Assembly: GCF_023218175.1 (NCBI RefSeq)
Contig: NZ_JALPTH010000042.1
Coordinates: 1 to 48,080 of the forward strand
Source: Streptomyces lichenis
GTDB lineage: Bacteria; Actinomycetota; Actinomycetes; Streptomycetales; Streptomycetaceae
Direction of reading: 5' to 3'
DNA length: 48,080 bases
Position 1 is the first letter of the stretch. The number at the start of each line of letters is the position of its first letter. A program made the translations under genes and the position numbers. Below, piece after piece: positions 24,799 through 32,959 of the stretch. The notes below the pieces were generated by a model. It ran no database searches. It was not told the origin of the DNA and saw nothing but the letters and a program-made list of their open reading frames with translations.

Positions 24799-25554
24799 AT
24801 GACGCAGACCCGGTCGAGCCAGCCCGTCGTCCCCCCGCCGCGCTCCCCCGCCGCTGCCGGGCCGGTCGGCGCCCGCGCGGTCGTGGACCGGCTGCGGGCG
24901 CTGGCCGGACGGGGCCCGGCGACGGACGGGGTGGCGGTGTTCCTCGGCGCGTATCTGCCGGTGGTGGCGGAGGCGGCCCGGCCGCCCGGGGCGGGTGAGC
25001 GCCCGGAGCGGCGGCTCGCCGCCACCCTCACCCTGCGGTGCGCGGAGCGGGCGCTGACGGCGCTGGAGACGGCCGCGGCGGACGGCAGGGGCTCCGCCTG
25101 CTGGCGGCCGCTGCTGGACGCCCGGCACCATCCCGGCGTACGTCCGGTGCAGTTCGCGCTGGCCGGGGTGAACGCGCAGCTCGGCTGCGATCTGCCGCTG
25201 GCGCTGGTGGACGTCTGCCGTACGCTGCGCCGCACCCCCACCGAGCTGGCGGACGCCTTCGAGCGGGTCGCCGACCGGCTGGTCCTGCTGGAGGAGCGGG
25301 TACGCGAGGAGCTGACGCCCGGGCAGGAGCTGCTGCGGCTGGCCGACCCGCTGGTCCATCTGCTGGGCTGCCGCAGCGCGGAGCGGGCCCGGGACGGGGC
25401 CTGGCTGGCGGCCCGGGCGCTGTGGCAGCTCCGCCAGGCGGCGGGGGGCGGGGCGGCGGGGCTGGACGCCGAGTACGCGGCGCAACTGGACCGCTCGGTG
25501 GGACTGGCCGGGCGGATACTGCTCACCCCGCTGCCGGTGGCCCGCCGCCGCTGA
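24799..25554 (+). CDS. DUF5995 family protein
   Basis: The 251-residue soluble, mostly helical protein carries HHPGVRPVQFALAGVNAQLG and NAQLGCDLPLALV segments, which I associate with the DUF5995 family of actinobacteria. After an unstructured first 25 residues it has RAVVDRLRALAG and TLTLRCAERALTALE helices. It is divergent from the GH6 cellulase gene, 108 bases away, and alone on its strand. Function is unknown; no signal peptide or catalytic motif is clear. Confidence 0.7.
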   Translation: MTQTRSSQPVVPPPRSPAAAGPVGARAVVDRLRALAGRGPATDGVAVFLGAYLPVVAEAARPPGAGERPERRLAATLTLRCAERALTALETAAADGRGSACWRPLLDARHHPGVRPVQFALAGVNAQLGCDLPLALVDVCRTLRRTPTELADAFERVADRLVLLEERVREELTPGQELLRLADPLVHLLGCRSAERARDGAWLAARALWQLRQAAGGGAAGLDAEYAAQLDRSVGLAGRILLTPLPVARRR

Positions 25555-25572
25555 GGCCCCGGCGGTACGCCG

Positions 25573-25607
25573 ACGGGCCGGCCCCTCGCGAGGAGGGACC
25601 GGCCCGT
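25573..25607. terminator. terminator hairpin between convergent genes
   Basis: ACGGGCCGG (25573-25581) pairs with CCGGCCCGT (25599-25607). It lies between the DUF5995 stop and the monooxygenase stop, on opposite strands, and can serve both. Confidence 0.75.
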
Positions 25608-25630
25608 CACCGTACGGAATCGGTGAACGA

Positions 25631-27322
25631 TCAGTCCTCGGGCAGCTCCACCGGGGCGATCTCGTCGTAGAGGTCGCCGGGGCCCGGGTTGGTGGCGTCG
25701 GTGGCGCCGCCGAAGTGGTGCATCACGCCCCACACCGCGTTGAGCGCGGTCTGCACGGCGCCCTCGGCCCAGCCGGCCGTCCAGGAGATGTCGTCGCCGG
25801 CCAGGAAGATGCCGCGCTTGTCCTCGGGCAGCCGGTCCTGCATGAAGTGGGTGAACAGGCGCCGTTGGTAGCGGTAGTGGCCCGGCAGGTTGGCCTTGAA
25901 CGCGCCCATGAAGTAGGGCTCGTTCTCCCAGGAGACGGTCACCGGGTTGCCGATGACGTGCTTCCGGATGTCGACGTTCGGGTAGATCTCGCCGAGCGAC
26001 TTGAGCATGACCTCCATGCGCTCGTTCGCCGACAGCGGCAGCCACTTCAGGCTGTCGTCGCACCAGGTGTACGACAGGCAGATGACGGCCGGCTTGCCGG
26101 GGCCGTCGTCCAGCAGGTAGGTGCCGCGGGTCATCCGGTCGGTGAGCGTCATCGACATGGTGTCCCGGCCGGTGGTCTCGTCCTTGTCCAGCCAGAACGG
26201 CCGGTCCACCGGGACGAACAGCTTGGAGGACTCCATGTAGTGGGTGCGCTCCATCGCCGTCCAGTGGTCGATGGGGAAGAGCGAGTCGTCGCAGGCGATC
26301 TTGGACAGCAGCAGCCAGGACTGGGCGGTGAAGATCGCCGTCTGGTAGGTGCGGATGTCGCCGTTCGCGTCGGTGACGGTGATCCGGTTGCCCGCGGTGC
26401 GGTTCAGCCGGGTGACGGCCGGGCGGGGAGCGCCCTCGTGCAGCGAGGAGAGCGAGGTGCCCAGCGGCCAGTGGACGATCTTCTCCGGCTCGCGCTCCCA
26501 CAGCCGCACCGGCAGCTGCTGGGAGCCGCCGACGATGCCGCGGTGGTGGTCGTCGGCCTCGGTGTAGACGACCCGCAGGATCTCCAGGATGGAGTTGGGG
26601 AAGTCGGTGTCCCAGCCGCCGGTGCCGAAGCCGACCTGGCCGAAGATCTCCCGGTGGCGGAAGGACCTGAAGGCCTCGGAGTCGCAGAGGAAGCCGTAGA
26701 AGGTCTGGTTGTCCAGCTTCTCGACCAGCTTGGACCAGATCTCGCGGATCCGCGGCACGTCCCGCTCGCGCAGGGCGCGGTTCATGTCGGTGAAGTCGGC
26801 ACCCTCCTCCAGGCAGGCGGCCCAGGCGTCGGCGACGTCCCGGTAGACCTGCGGGAGGTCGTCGATGGTCTCCGCGTAGTGCGACTCGCCCTTGAGGTCG
26901 ACCACCGTGGAGGGGGTGGACTCGGCCAGCGGGTTGGGGAACGGCGCGGTCTTCAGGCCCACCAGGTCGATGTAGTGCTGGAGCGCGGTGGAGGACGGCG
27001 GGAAGCGCATCGCGCCCATCTCGGCGGTGAGGGCCGGGTCGCAGCCCTCGAAGCCGACGGTGCGCAGCCGGCCGCCGATCTGGTCGGCCTCGTAGACGAC
27101 GGGCTTGAGGCCCATCTTCATCAGCTCGTAGGCGGCGATGATCCCGGACAGCCCGCCGCCGATGACCGCGACCTCGGTGCCGTGCTCGGTGGCCGGGATC
27201 TGGCCGAGCCCGGCCGGGTGGGCCAGGAAGTCGTCGTAGGCGTACGGGAAGTCCGGGCCGAACATGGTGATCGGCGGCTGAGCGTCGGTGTGCTGGACGG
27301 CGGTGGGCACCGTGGACGTCAT
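25631..27322 (-). CDS. L-lysine/L-arginine 2-monooxygenase-type flavoprotein
   Basis: The 563-residue flavin amine-oxidase family protein has FAD motif VAVIGGGLSG at 51-60 and the second FAD segment IFLAGDDISWTAGWAEGAVQ near the end. Stretches such as ITMFGPDFPYAYDD, AAYELMKMGLKPVVYEA, VGFGTGGWDTDFPNS and PGHYRYQRRLFTHFMQ closely match, from memory, Pseudomonas DavB, lysine 2-monooxygenase. Such enzymes decarboxylate and oxygenate the amino acid to an amide. The next gene upstream is a DavA-like amidase 63 bases away, which supports a monooxygenase role rather than a plain oxidase. Lysine versus arginine cannot be settled by eye; arginine 2-monooxygenase is known from Streptomyces. Confidence 0.82.
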   Translation of the reverse strand: MTSTVPTAVQHTDAQPPITMFGPDFPYAYDDFLAHPAGLGQIPATEHGTEVAVIGGGLSGIIAAYELMKMGLKPVVYEADQIGGRLRTVGFEGCDPALTAEMGAMRFPPSSTALQHYIDLVGLKTAPFPNPLAESTPSTVVDLKGESHYAETIDDLPQVYRDVADAWAACLEEGADFTDMNRALRERDVPRIREIWSKLVEKLDNQTFYGFLCDSEAFRSFRHREIFGQVGFGTGGWDTDFPNSILEILRVVYTEADDHHRGIVGGSQQLPVRLWEREPEKIVHWPLGTSLSSLHEGAPRPAVTRLNRTAGNRITVTDANGDIRTYQTAIFTAQSWLLLSKIACDDSLFPIDHWTAMERTHYMESSKLFVPVDRPFWLDKDETTGRDTMSMTLTDRMTRGTYLLDDGPGKPAVICLSYTWCDDSLKWLPLSANERMEVMLKSLGEIYPNVDIRKHVIGNPVTVSWENEPYFMGAFKANLPGHYRYQRRLFTHFMQDRLPEDKRGIFLAGDDISWTAGWAEGAVQTALNAVWGVMHHFGGATDATNPGPGDLYDEIAPVELPED

Positions 27323-27385
27323 GGGGTACGGACTCCTTGCAGGCTTCAACGGGGCGGGGCGGAAGGTCTTCGGGGTGCGGGGCGC

Positions 27386-28183
27386 TCAGACGAGTGAGGT
27401 GTAGAGGTCCGGGCGCCGGTCGCGCAGATAGGGGTTGGCCTCGCGTGAGGCGGCCAGCAGCTCGGGATCGACGTCCCCCATGACCAGCTCCTCGCCGCGG
27501 CCGGCGCGGGCCCGGGCGGTGCCGTCGGGGCCGGCCAGCGCGGAGAGCCCGACGAACTCGAACTCGCCTTCCACACCGGCCCGGTTGGCGTAGGCGATGT
27601 AGAGCTGGTTCTCGAAGGCGCGCACGGGGACCACGGACTCGGCGACGATCTCGGCGGGGTGCATCAGCGCGGTGGGCACGATCAGCAGCTCGGTGCCGGC
27701 CAGGGCGTGCGTCCGGACGTTCTCCGGGAACTCCACGTCGTAGCAGATGATCAGCCCGACCCGGACGCCGTTCAGCTCGGCCTGGACCAGCGGCTGCTCG
27801 CCGGCGGTGAAGGAGTCCGTCTCGAAGCCGCCGTAGAGGTGGGTCTTGCGGTAGTTCGCCAGCCGGGTCCCGTCCGGGCCGACGAGCTGGGCCGCGTTGT
27901 ACACCGCGGCGCCGTCGCGCTCGGGGTAGCCGTAGGCGATGGCCAGGCCGTGGTGGGCGGCGAGGGCGGCGACGGCCTGGGCGGCGGGCCCGTCGGCGGG
28001 CTCGGCGAGCCGGGCGATGCCGTCGCCGATCGCGTAGCCGGTGAGGAACATCTCCGGGGCCACCAGCAGCCCGGCGCCGGTCGCGGCGGCCCGGGCGGCG
28101 GCCTGGTCCAGCACCTTGAGGTTGGCGGCGACGTCACCCAGCCGTCCGGAGCTCTGGAGCAGGGCGGTGCGCAGCGGCGGCAT
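27386..28183 (-). CDS. nitrilase-superfamily amidase (DavA-like)
   Basis: The 265-residue protein has the Glu-Lys-Cys triad of carbon-nitrogen hydrolases: Glu44 in VAPEMFLTGY, Lys113 in NYRKTHLYG and Cys147 in GLIICYDVEFPEN. Segments FLTGYAIGD, YGYPERDGAAVYN and DVEFPENVR closely resemble 5-aminovaleramidase DavA as I remember it. It would hydrolyse the amide from the downstream monooxygenase (5-aminovaleramide, or 4-guanidinobutyramide) to the acid plus ammonia. It is promoter-proximal in the pair. The ATG is used because the family begins right there; the open frame upstream is Pro/Arg-rich. Confidence 0.85.
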   Translation of the reverse strand: MPPLRTALLQSSGRLGDVAANLKVLDQAAARAAATGAGLLVAPEMFLTGYAIGDGIARLAEPADGPAAQAVAALAAHHGLAIAYGYPERDGAAVYNAAQLVGPDGTRLANYRKTHLYGGFETDSFTAGEQPLVQAELNGVRVGLIICYDVEFPENVRTHALAGTELLIVPTALMHPAEIVAESVVPVRAFENQLYIAYANRAGVEGEFEFVGLSALAGPDGTARARAGRGEELVMGDVDPELLAASREANPYLRDRRPDLYTSLV

Positions 28184-28329
28184 CGGCGACCTCGGGATCT
28201 CGGGTGGTACGGCGGGAAGGTGCCCGGGCGGACGCGCGCGGTCCGGGCGGAGGGCCCGGGGGCATCGTGGAGTGCCGGGGACGTTCAAAACGGTACGTTC
28301 CGGTGCCGATTCCGGACAAGGCGCGTCCG

Positions 28330-28387
28330 TTGCGCATCGACCATCGATCTATTGCGTACGTAAGCGATCAGACGGCGATTCGTTGCG
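28330..28387. promoter_or_regulatory. TTGCG-motif cluster upstream of the amidase gene
   Basis: TTGCG occurs at 28330-28334 (after one T-shift in GTTGCGCA), 28352-28356 and 28383-28387. The same motif is repeated before the permease gene at 30542-30597. The region is relatively AT-rich and lies in the 257-base gap before the amidase/monooxygenase pair. It may hold Lrp sites. Confidence 0.4.
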
Positions 28388-28440
28388 CGGGAGCGGCCCG
28401 ACCGCGCCCCGACCCGTACGGATGCCGCAGCCCGTACGGA

Positions 28441-28896
28441 CTACGCGGGCGAGCCGGAGGAGAAGCGCCGCAGCAGGGGCGAGAGCACCAGCACCGACTT
28501 GGTGCGCTCCACGAACGGCTCCCCGGCGATGCGCTCCAGCACCCGCTCGAAGTGGCGCATGTCGGAGGCGAAGACCTGGACGATCGCGTCCGCCTCCCCG
28601 GTGACGGTGGAGGCGGACGCGACTTCCGGATAGCGCTCGAGACCGCGCTGGATGGTCTCGGGCGAGGTGTTGCCCCGTGCGTAGATCTCGATGAACCCCT
28701 CGGTCTCCCAGCCCAGCGCCGCCGGGTCCACCCGTACGGTGAAGCCGGTGATGGCGCCTTCGGCCCGGAGCCGGTCCACCCGGCGCTTGACGGCGGGGGC
28801 GGAGAGGCCGACGAGCGATCCGATGTCCGCGAAGGAACGGCGGGCGTCCTCGGCGAGGGCGTGGACGATGCGTTCGTCGAGATCGTTCAGGCGCAC
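28441..28896 (-). CDS. Lrp/AsnC-family transcriptional regulator
   Basis: The 151-residue protein has the usual Lrp layout: winged HTH at 1-60 (LNDLDERIVHALAEDARRSF, then LVGLSAPAVKRRVDRLRAEG) and a C-terminal RAM domain with VTGEADAIVQVFASD, where amino acids bind. GTG at 28896 is chosen, with GAGAAG about 12 bases upstream inside the end of the permease gene. It lies 10 bases after the permease stop, so the two form one transcript. It lies between the permease and the amidase/monooxygenase pair and likely controls both in response to the amino acid. Confidence 0.88.
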   Translation of the reverse strand: MRLNDLDERIVHALAEDARRSFADIGSLVGLSAPAVKRRVDRLRAEGAITGFTVRVDPAALGWETEGFIEIYARGNTSPETIQRGLERYPEVASASTVTGEADAIVQVFASDMRHFERVLERIAGEPFVERTKSVLVLSPLLRRFSSGSPA

Positions 28897-28906
28897 GGGG
28901 GGTGGA

Positions 28907-30370
28907 TCACTTCTCTGCGGTGGCCAGTCGGGAGCGGCGCATGCCGTAGAGGAAGTAGAACACGAGACCGGCGGCCATCCAGCCAAGGAAGACGACCCAG
29001 GTCGGGGACTGGAACTGGGACATGCTGGCGGCGCAGGCCAGGAAGCCCAGGATCGGGAAGAGCCAGCCGAGCGGCACCCGGAAGGAGCGCTTCAGGTCGG
29101 GGCGGGTGCGGCGCAGCACGATCACCGCGATGTTGACCAGGCCGAAGGCGAAGAGGGTGCCGATGCTGGTGGCGTTGACCAGCTCGCCGAGCGGGATGAC
29201 CGAGGCCAGCGCGCCGCAGAACAGCGAGACGATCACGGTGTTGCGGCGGGGCGTGCCGGTCCTGGTGTTGACCTTGGCGAAGACCTTGGGCATCAGGCCG
29301 TCGCGGGACATCGCGAACAGCACCCGGGTCTGGCCGTAGAGCACGGTCAGCACCACGCTGGCGATGGAGATGACCGCACCGGCCGCGAGCAGGGTGCCCC
29401 ACAGGGTGGTGCCGCTGACGTCGTTGACGATCGAGGTCAGCGGGGCGGTGGCGGTCTCGAACTTGGTCCACTTCCAGGCGCCCACCGCGACGGCCGCGAC
29501 CAGCACGTAGAACGCGGTGACGACGACCAGCGAGAGCATCAGCGCGCGGGGCAGGTCGCGCTGCGGGTTCTTCGCCTCCTCACCGGCGGTGGAGGCGGCG
29601 TCGAAGCCGATGTACGAGAAGAAGAGCACCGAGGCGGCGGCGCCGATCCCGCCCACGCCCAGCGGCATGAAGTCGGCGTAGTTGCCGGACTGGAAGCCGG
29701 TGAAGCCGATGGCGCAGAACAGCAGCAGCGCGGCGGCCTTCACGAAGACCATGATCGTGTTGAGCCGCGCGGACTCACGCGCGCCGCCCAGCAGCATGAT
29801 CATCGCCAGCAGGACGACGACCAGACCGGGCAGGTTGATCACACCGCCCTCGCCGGGCGCGGAGGAGAGGGTCGCCGGGATGGTGACGCCTATCGTCCCC
29901 TCCAGCAGCTTGTTGAGGTACTCGCCCCAGCCGACCGCGACCGCGGCCACCGACACGCCGTACTCCAGGACCATGGCCCAGCCGCAGACCCAGGCGAGCA
30001 GCTCGCCCATCGTTGCGTATGTGTACGAGTACGAGGAGCCGGCCACCGGGATGGAGCCGGCCAGCTCGGCGTAGGAGAGCGCGGAGAACAGGGCGGTCAG
30101 ACCGGCGATCACAAAGGAGACGGTGACCGCCGGGCCGGCCTTGGGGACGCTGTCGCCGAGCACGACGAAGATGCCGGTGCCGAGGGTGGCACCGATGCTG
30201 ATCATGGTCAGCTGCCACATGGACAGGGTGCGGCGGAGGGTGCCGCCTTCACCCTTGCCACCCTCGTCGACCAGCACATCCACCGGCTTGCGGCGCATGA
30301 GGACGGAGAGGCCGGACGCCTTGGGGGCGGGTGGCTCGGTGGCGGGAGAGGCTGTGCCTTGGTCCAGCAC
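28907..30370 (-). CDS. cationic amino-acid (CAT-type) APC permease
   Basis: The 487-residue membrane protein has about 12-14 hydrophobic helices and the APC motif GATLGTGIFVVLGD in helix 1. Helix 3 carries SYSYTYATMGELLAWVCGWA, and FFSYIGFDAASTAGEEAKNPQRDLP is the classic CAT-family signature of lysine/arginine transporters. The N-terminal 50 residues are Ala/Pro-rich and cytoplasmic. GTG at 30370 follows GAAGGAG by 11 bases. Linked with lrp and the amino-acid monooxygenase pair, it most likely imports lysine or arginine for that pathway. Confidence 0.88.
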   Translation of the reverse strand: MLDQGTASPATEPPAPKASGLSVLMRRKPVDVLVDEGGKGEGGTLRRTLSMWQLTMISIGATLGTGIFVVLGDSVPKAGPAVTVSFVIAGLTALFSALSYAELAGSIPVAGSSYSYTYATMGELLAWVCGWAMVLEYGVSVAAVAVGWGEYLNKLLEGTIGVTIPATLSSAPGEGGVINLPGLVVVLLAMIMLLGGARESARLNTIMVFVKAAALLLFCAIGFTGFQSGNYADFMPLGVGGIGAAASVLFFSYIGFDAASTAGEEAKNPQRDLPRALMLSLVVVTAFYVLVAAVAVGAWKWTKFETATAPLTSIVNDVSGTTLWGTLLAAGAVISIASVVLTVLYGQTRVLFAMSRDGLMPKVFAKVNTRTGTPRRNTVIVSLFCGALASVIPLGELVNATSIGTLFAFGLVNIAVIVLRRTRPDLKRSFRVPLGWLFPILGFLACAASMSQFQSPTWVVFLGWMAAGLVFYFLYGMRRSRLATAEK

Positions 30371-30541
30371 TGCTGGGGGCTCCTTCGTCGCTGCGGGGAA
30401 AGAAAGCGGCGCCTTCGGCGTCTCGCGGGCAGCGGGAAGAAGCCCGTGGGATGGGGAGACCGCCGAGCTGACGGTCGCCGCCACTCCTGGTACGGGGCAC
30501 GAGCCTAAACCCCATCGCTTCGCGTCCGTAATGCACCGTTG

Positions 30542-30597
30542 TTGCGTTCCCACAGACGATCATTGCGTGCTGGGGCCGCGGACGGGGAAACATTGCG
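30542..30597. promoter_or_regulatory. three TTGCG motifs in the permease promoter region
   Basis: TTGCG occurs at 30542-30546, 30563-30567 and 30593-30597, spaced by 21 and 30 bases (about two and three helical turns). They lie in the 324-base divergent gap between the permease/lrp transcript and the SGNH hydrolase gene. They are candidates for Lrp binding. I see nothing else in this gap apart from the leaders. Confidence 0.4.
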
Positions 30598-30694
30598 CCC
30601 TGGCACACGAATTCGAACATCGGGGGCAGGAGACCCTCCGGCGCTCCTGTGCCCCGCACACCCCTCACCTCCCCGACGGAAGGCGGACGACCCG

Positions 30695-31768
30695 ATGGAC
30701 GACTGGCCGGCCCCGGAGCCGTTCCTGCGCGGCACCGCCTGGTGGGACGAGGACCGTCCGGTCCGGGCGGACCCCGCCGACCTGGCGCGGCTCCCGTGGG
30801 ACACCGCCGCCCGGGCCCAGCTGCCGACCGGGGTGCGGCTGGAGTTCACCGCCTCCCCCGGCACCCGGGCCGTGGCACTGCGCTACCGGGCGCGTGTACC
30901 CGAGGCCCCCCGGTCCATGCGTGAGCTGTCCCACTGCTTCGCGCTGTGGCAGGGCGACACCTGCGTACGGGAGGTCCTGGCACCGCCCGCCGAGAAGTCC
31001 GAGGTGGTGATCGAGCTGCCCGCCCCCGGGGAGTCCGGCGACGGGCCCTTCACCATCCACCCGCCGGAGAGCCAGGCGCCCCGGATCACCGGCGTCCGGG
31101 CGCTCGGCGGGGAGCTGACCCCCGCGCCGTGCCGTCCGCGCTGGCTGGTGCACGGCGACTCCATCACCGAGGGCTGGCTCGCCACCCGGCCGGCGCTCAC
31201 CTGGCCCGCGACCGCCGGACGGGCCCTCGGGCTCGACCCGGTCAACCTCGGCTACGCGGGCTCGGCGCGCGGCGACCTCGCCCTGGCCCAGCAGCTGGCG
31301 AGCCTTCCGCGGGCCGCCCTGGTCACCCTCGCCTTCGGCACCAACTGCTGGTCCGGGGTGCCCTATTCGGCCCCGCTGCTGTACGAGACGGTCCGCGCGT
31401 TCCTCACCCTGGTGCGGGCCGGCCACCCGGGCACCCCGCTGCTGCTGGTCTCCCCCGTGCTGCGGCCCGAGGCCGAGACCACTGCCAACCCGCTGGGCGC
31501 CACCCTCGCCGAGCTGCGCACCGCCATGGAGGAGGCGGCCCGGGACCACGCGGCCGCGGGCGACCCCTGGCTGGCGCTGCTGCCCGGACGGGACGTGCTC
31601 GGCCCCGAGCACCTCGCGGACGGGCTCCACCCGAACGACGAGGGGCACGCCCGGCTCGCCCGCGCGGTGGCCTCGGCGGTGCGCGACCACTGGCCGGAGC
31701 TGCCCCATCGGCCCCAGACGGCGCAGGAGGACACGACTGGCGCGCATGCCGCCGCGAACTCCGGGTAG
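30695..31768 (+). CDS. SGNH/GDSL-family hydrolase
   Basis: The 357-residue protein has an N-terminal beta-sandwich-like domain (about 1-145) and a C-terminal SGNH hydrolase domain. Block I is HGDSITEGW with the nucleophile Ser at about 154, block III is AFGTNCWSG, and block V is LADGLHPNDEGH with the catalytic Asp and His. Such two-domain proteins resemble carbohydrate esterases, though the substrate is unknown. No signal peptide is visible. It starts at ATG with GGAAGG about 15 bases upstream. It is divergent from the permease gene. Confidence 0.8.
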   Translation: MDDWPAPEPFLRGTAWWDEDRPVRADPADLARLPWDTAARAQLPTGVRLEFTASPGTRAVALRYRARVPEAPRSMRELSHCFALWQGDTCVREVLAPPAEKSEVVIELPAPGESGDGPFTIHPPESQAPRITGVRALGGELTPAPCRPRWLVHGDSITEGWLATRPALTWPATAGRALGLDPVNLGYAGSARGDLALAQQLASLPRAALVTLAFGTNCWSGVPYSAPLLYETVRAFLTLVRAGHPGTPLLLVSPVLRPEAETTANPLGATLAELRTAMEEAARDHAAAGDPWLALLPGRDVLGPEHLADGLHPNDEGHARLARAVASAVRDHWPELPHRPQTAQEDTTGAHAAANSG

Positions 31769-31807
31769 CAGCGCCTTCGATCGGTGACATCGACGCGAGG
31801 AGGGGCC

Positions 31808-31918
31808 GTGGACCGGAGGAGCTGTCCGGCGCCGGTGCGCGCCTTCGGTGTGCGGGCCGCCACATGTGACATACCCGACGGGCCTTGTGAGGCCGTGCAG
31901 GGGCACACCGCCCGGTGA
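31808..31918 (+). CDS. possible 36-residue small protein
   Basis: A GTG follows a strong GAGGAGGGG ribosome binding site by two to three bases and opens a 36-codon frame ending at a TGA. The product begins MDRRSCPAPVRAFG and has three cysteines (at 6, 20 and 27). A perfect 13-bp terminator hairpin starts eight bases after the stop. I do not recognise it. The strong initiation site and immediate terminator are the only support. Confidence 0.35.
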   Translation: MDRRSCPAPVRAFGVRAATCDIPDGPCEAVQGHTAR

Positions 31919-31926
31919 TGGGCGAC

Positions 31927-31959
31927 AGGGCGGTGGCCGGCAGGCACGGCCACCGCCCT
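31927..31959 (+). terminator. strong terminator hairpin
   Basis: AGGGCGGTGGCCG (31927-31939) pairs perfectly with CGGCCACCGCCCT (31947-31959) around a seven-base loop. It ends transcription of the SGNH hydrolase gene and the small ORF. Confidence 0.8.
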
Positions 31960-32393
31960 CGCCGTCCCGGACCTGCGGGGGCGCGGCGGCCGGAGTGCGA
32001 CGATGGAAGGCCGCCCGGCGGCCGGTCGTCGCGAGACCCCGCGGCCCGCCCCTCCTCCCCGTCACCGATCGCGAAAGGTGCCTGTGTACCCGGTGAACCA
32101 GTCGCCGCGCCGTACCCGCGGCACCGCCCGCCCCCGGCGGGTGACCCCATGACACCCCCCACCACCCCGGCCGAGCGCCCCACCGCGCCCGGCCGTTTCG
32201 GCGTACGCGACGGGTCCGCCGTACGCGACCGGGCGGGCGTACGGGGCGGGCCTGCCGTACGCGGCCGGGCTGGCGTACGGGGCGAGGTTTCCGTACGCCG
32301 CGGCCCGGCCGCACGCGGAGCGCTCGCCGCAGCCGGAGGAGCCGCCCCACTGCGCGTCCGCCACACCACGGGCCCCCGGGCCCCCGCGCACAG

Positions 32394-32501
32394 CCGCCTG
32401 GCCGGAGACGGCCGAGCCGCCGTACGCGGTCGGGCCGACGTACGCGGCCGCCTGGCCGGAGACAGCCGAGCCGCCGTATGCGGTCGGGCCGACGTACCGG
32501 G
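32394..32501 (+). repeat. 54-bp tandem repeat, two copies
   Basis: Copies start at 32394 and 32448 with CCGCCTGGCCGGAGAC and share GCCGAGCCGCCGTA and GCGGTCGGGCCGACGTAC; only a few bases differ. Eighteen codons per unit (AWPETAEPPYAVGPTYAA in the kinase frame). Confidence 0.85.
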
Positions 32502-32624
32502 CGTAGCCCCCGTACCCCGCAGCCCCGCCGCACGGGGCAGAGCTTCCGTGCGCGGCGAGGTCCCCGTACGCGCGGCTTCCGTGCCCGGCCGCCCCGCCAC
32601 GGGCCGCCGGGCCCCCGCGCACAG

Positions 32625-32872
32625 CCGCCTGACCGGCGACGGTGGGCCCGCCGTACCCGGACGGGCCGACGTACAAGGTGAGGCCCCCGTACCCCGCTGC
32701 CCCGCCGCACGGGCCGCCGTACACGGCGAGGCCCCCGTACGCACGGCTTCCGTACGCGGCCGCCTGACCGGCGACGGTGGGCCCGCCGTACCCGGACGAG
32801 CCGACGTACACGGCGAGGCCCCCGTACCCCGCAGCCCCGCAGCCCGCGCAGGAGCCGCCGTACGCGGAGGGC
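32625..32872 (+). repeat. 135-bp tandem repeat, about two copies
   Basis: Copies start at 32625 and 32760 with CCGCCTGACCGGCGACGGTG and share GGGCCCGCCGTACCCGGAC and GAGGCCCCCGTACCCCGC. The second copy is shorter and more diverged at its end. Both carry the TGA that breaks the kinase frame, so the stop was present before duplication. Confidence 0.8.
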
Positions 32873-32959
32873 GCGCCGCACCCGCGGGAGCCGCCCCCGG
32901 AGGCGCACCCCGAGAAGCCGCCCCGGCCCCCCGTCCACCGAGCAGCCGGGGAGGTTCCC

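Larger units (their letters stand above)
32084..32959 (+). pseudogene. Pro/Tyr-rich reading-frame relic before the RsbT-like gene
   Basis: A GTG with GAAAGG upstream opens at 32084 (M-Y-P-V-N-Q). The same frame runs into the RsbT-like protein at 32960, but is broken by TGA 32150, TAG 32504, TGA 32630 and TGA 32765. Between the stops it encodes Pro/Tyr/Ala/Gly-rich repeats such as EPPYAVGPTY and GPPYPDEPTYTARPPYP, typical of disordered N-terminal regions. Repeat periods of 54 and 135 bases are multiples of three. It looks like the decayed N-terminal extension of the kinase, though non-coding repeat DNA is possible. No intact gene lies in 31960-32959. Confidence 0.35.

Noticed and set aside
25715..27397. 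560-codon plus-strand frame opposite the amino-acid monooxygenase
   Set aside because: The opposite strand encodes a well-conserved flavoprotein along its full length. The frame is a product of GC-rich third positions.
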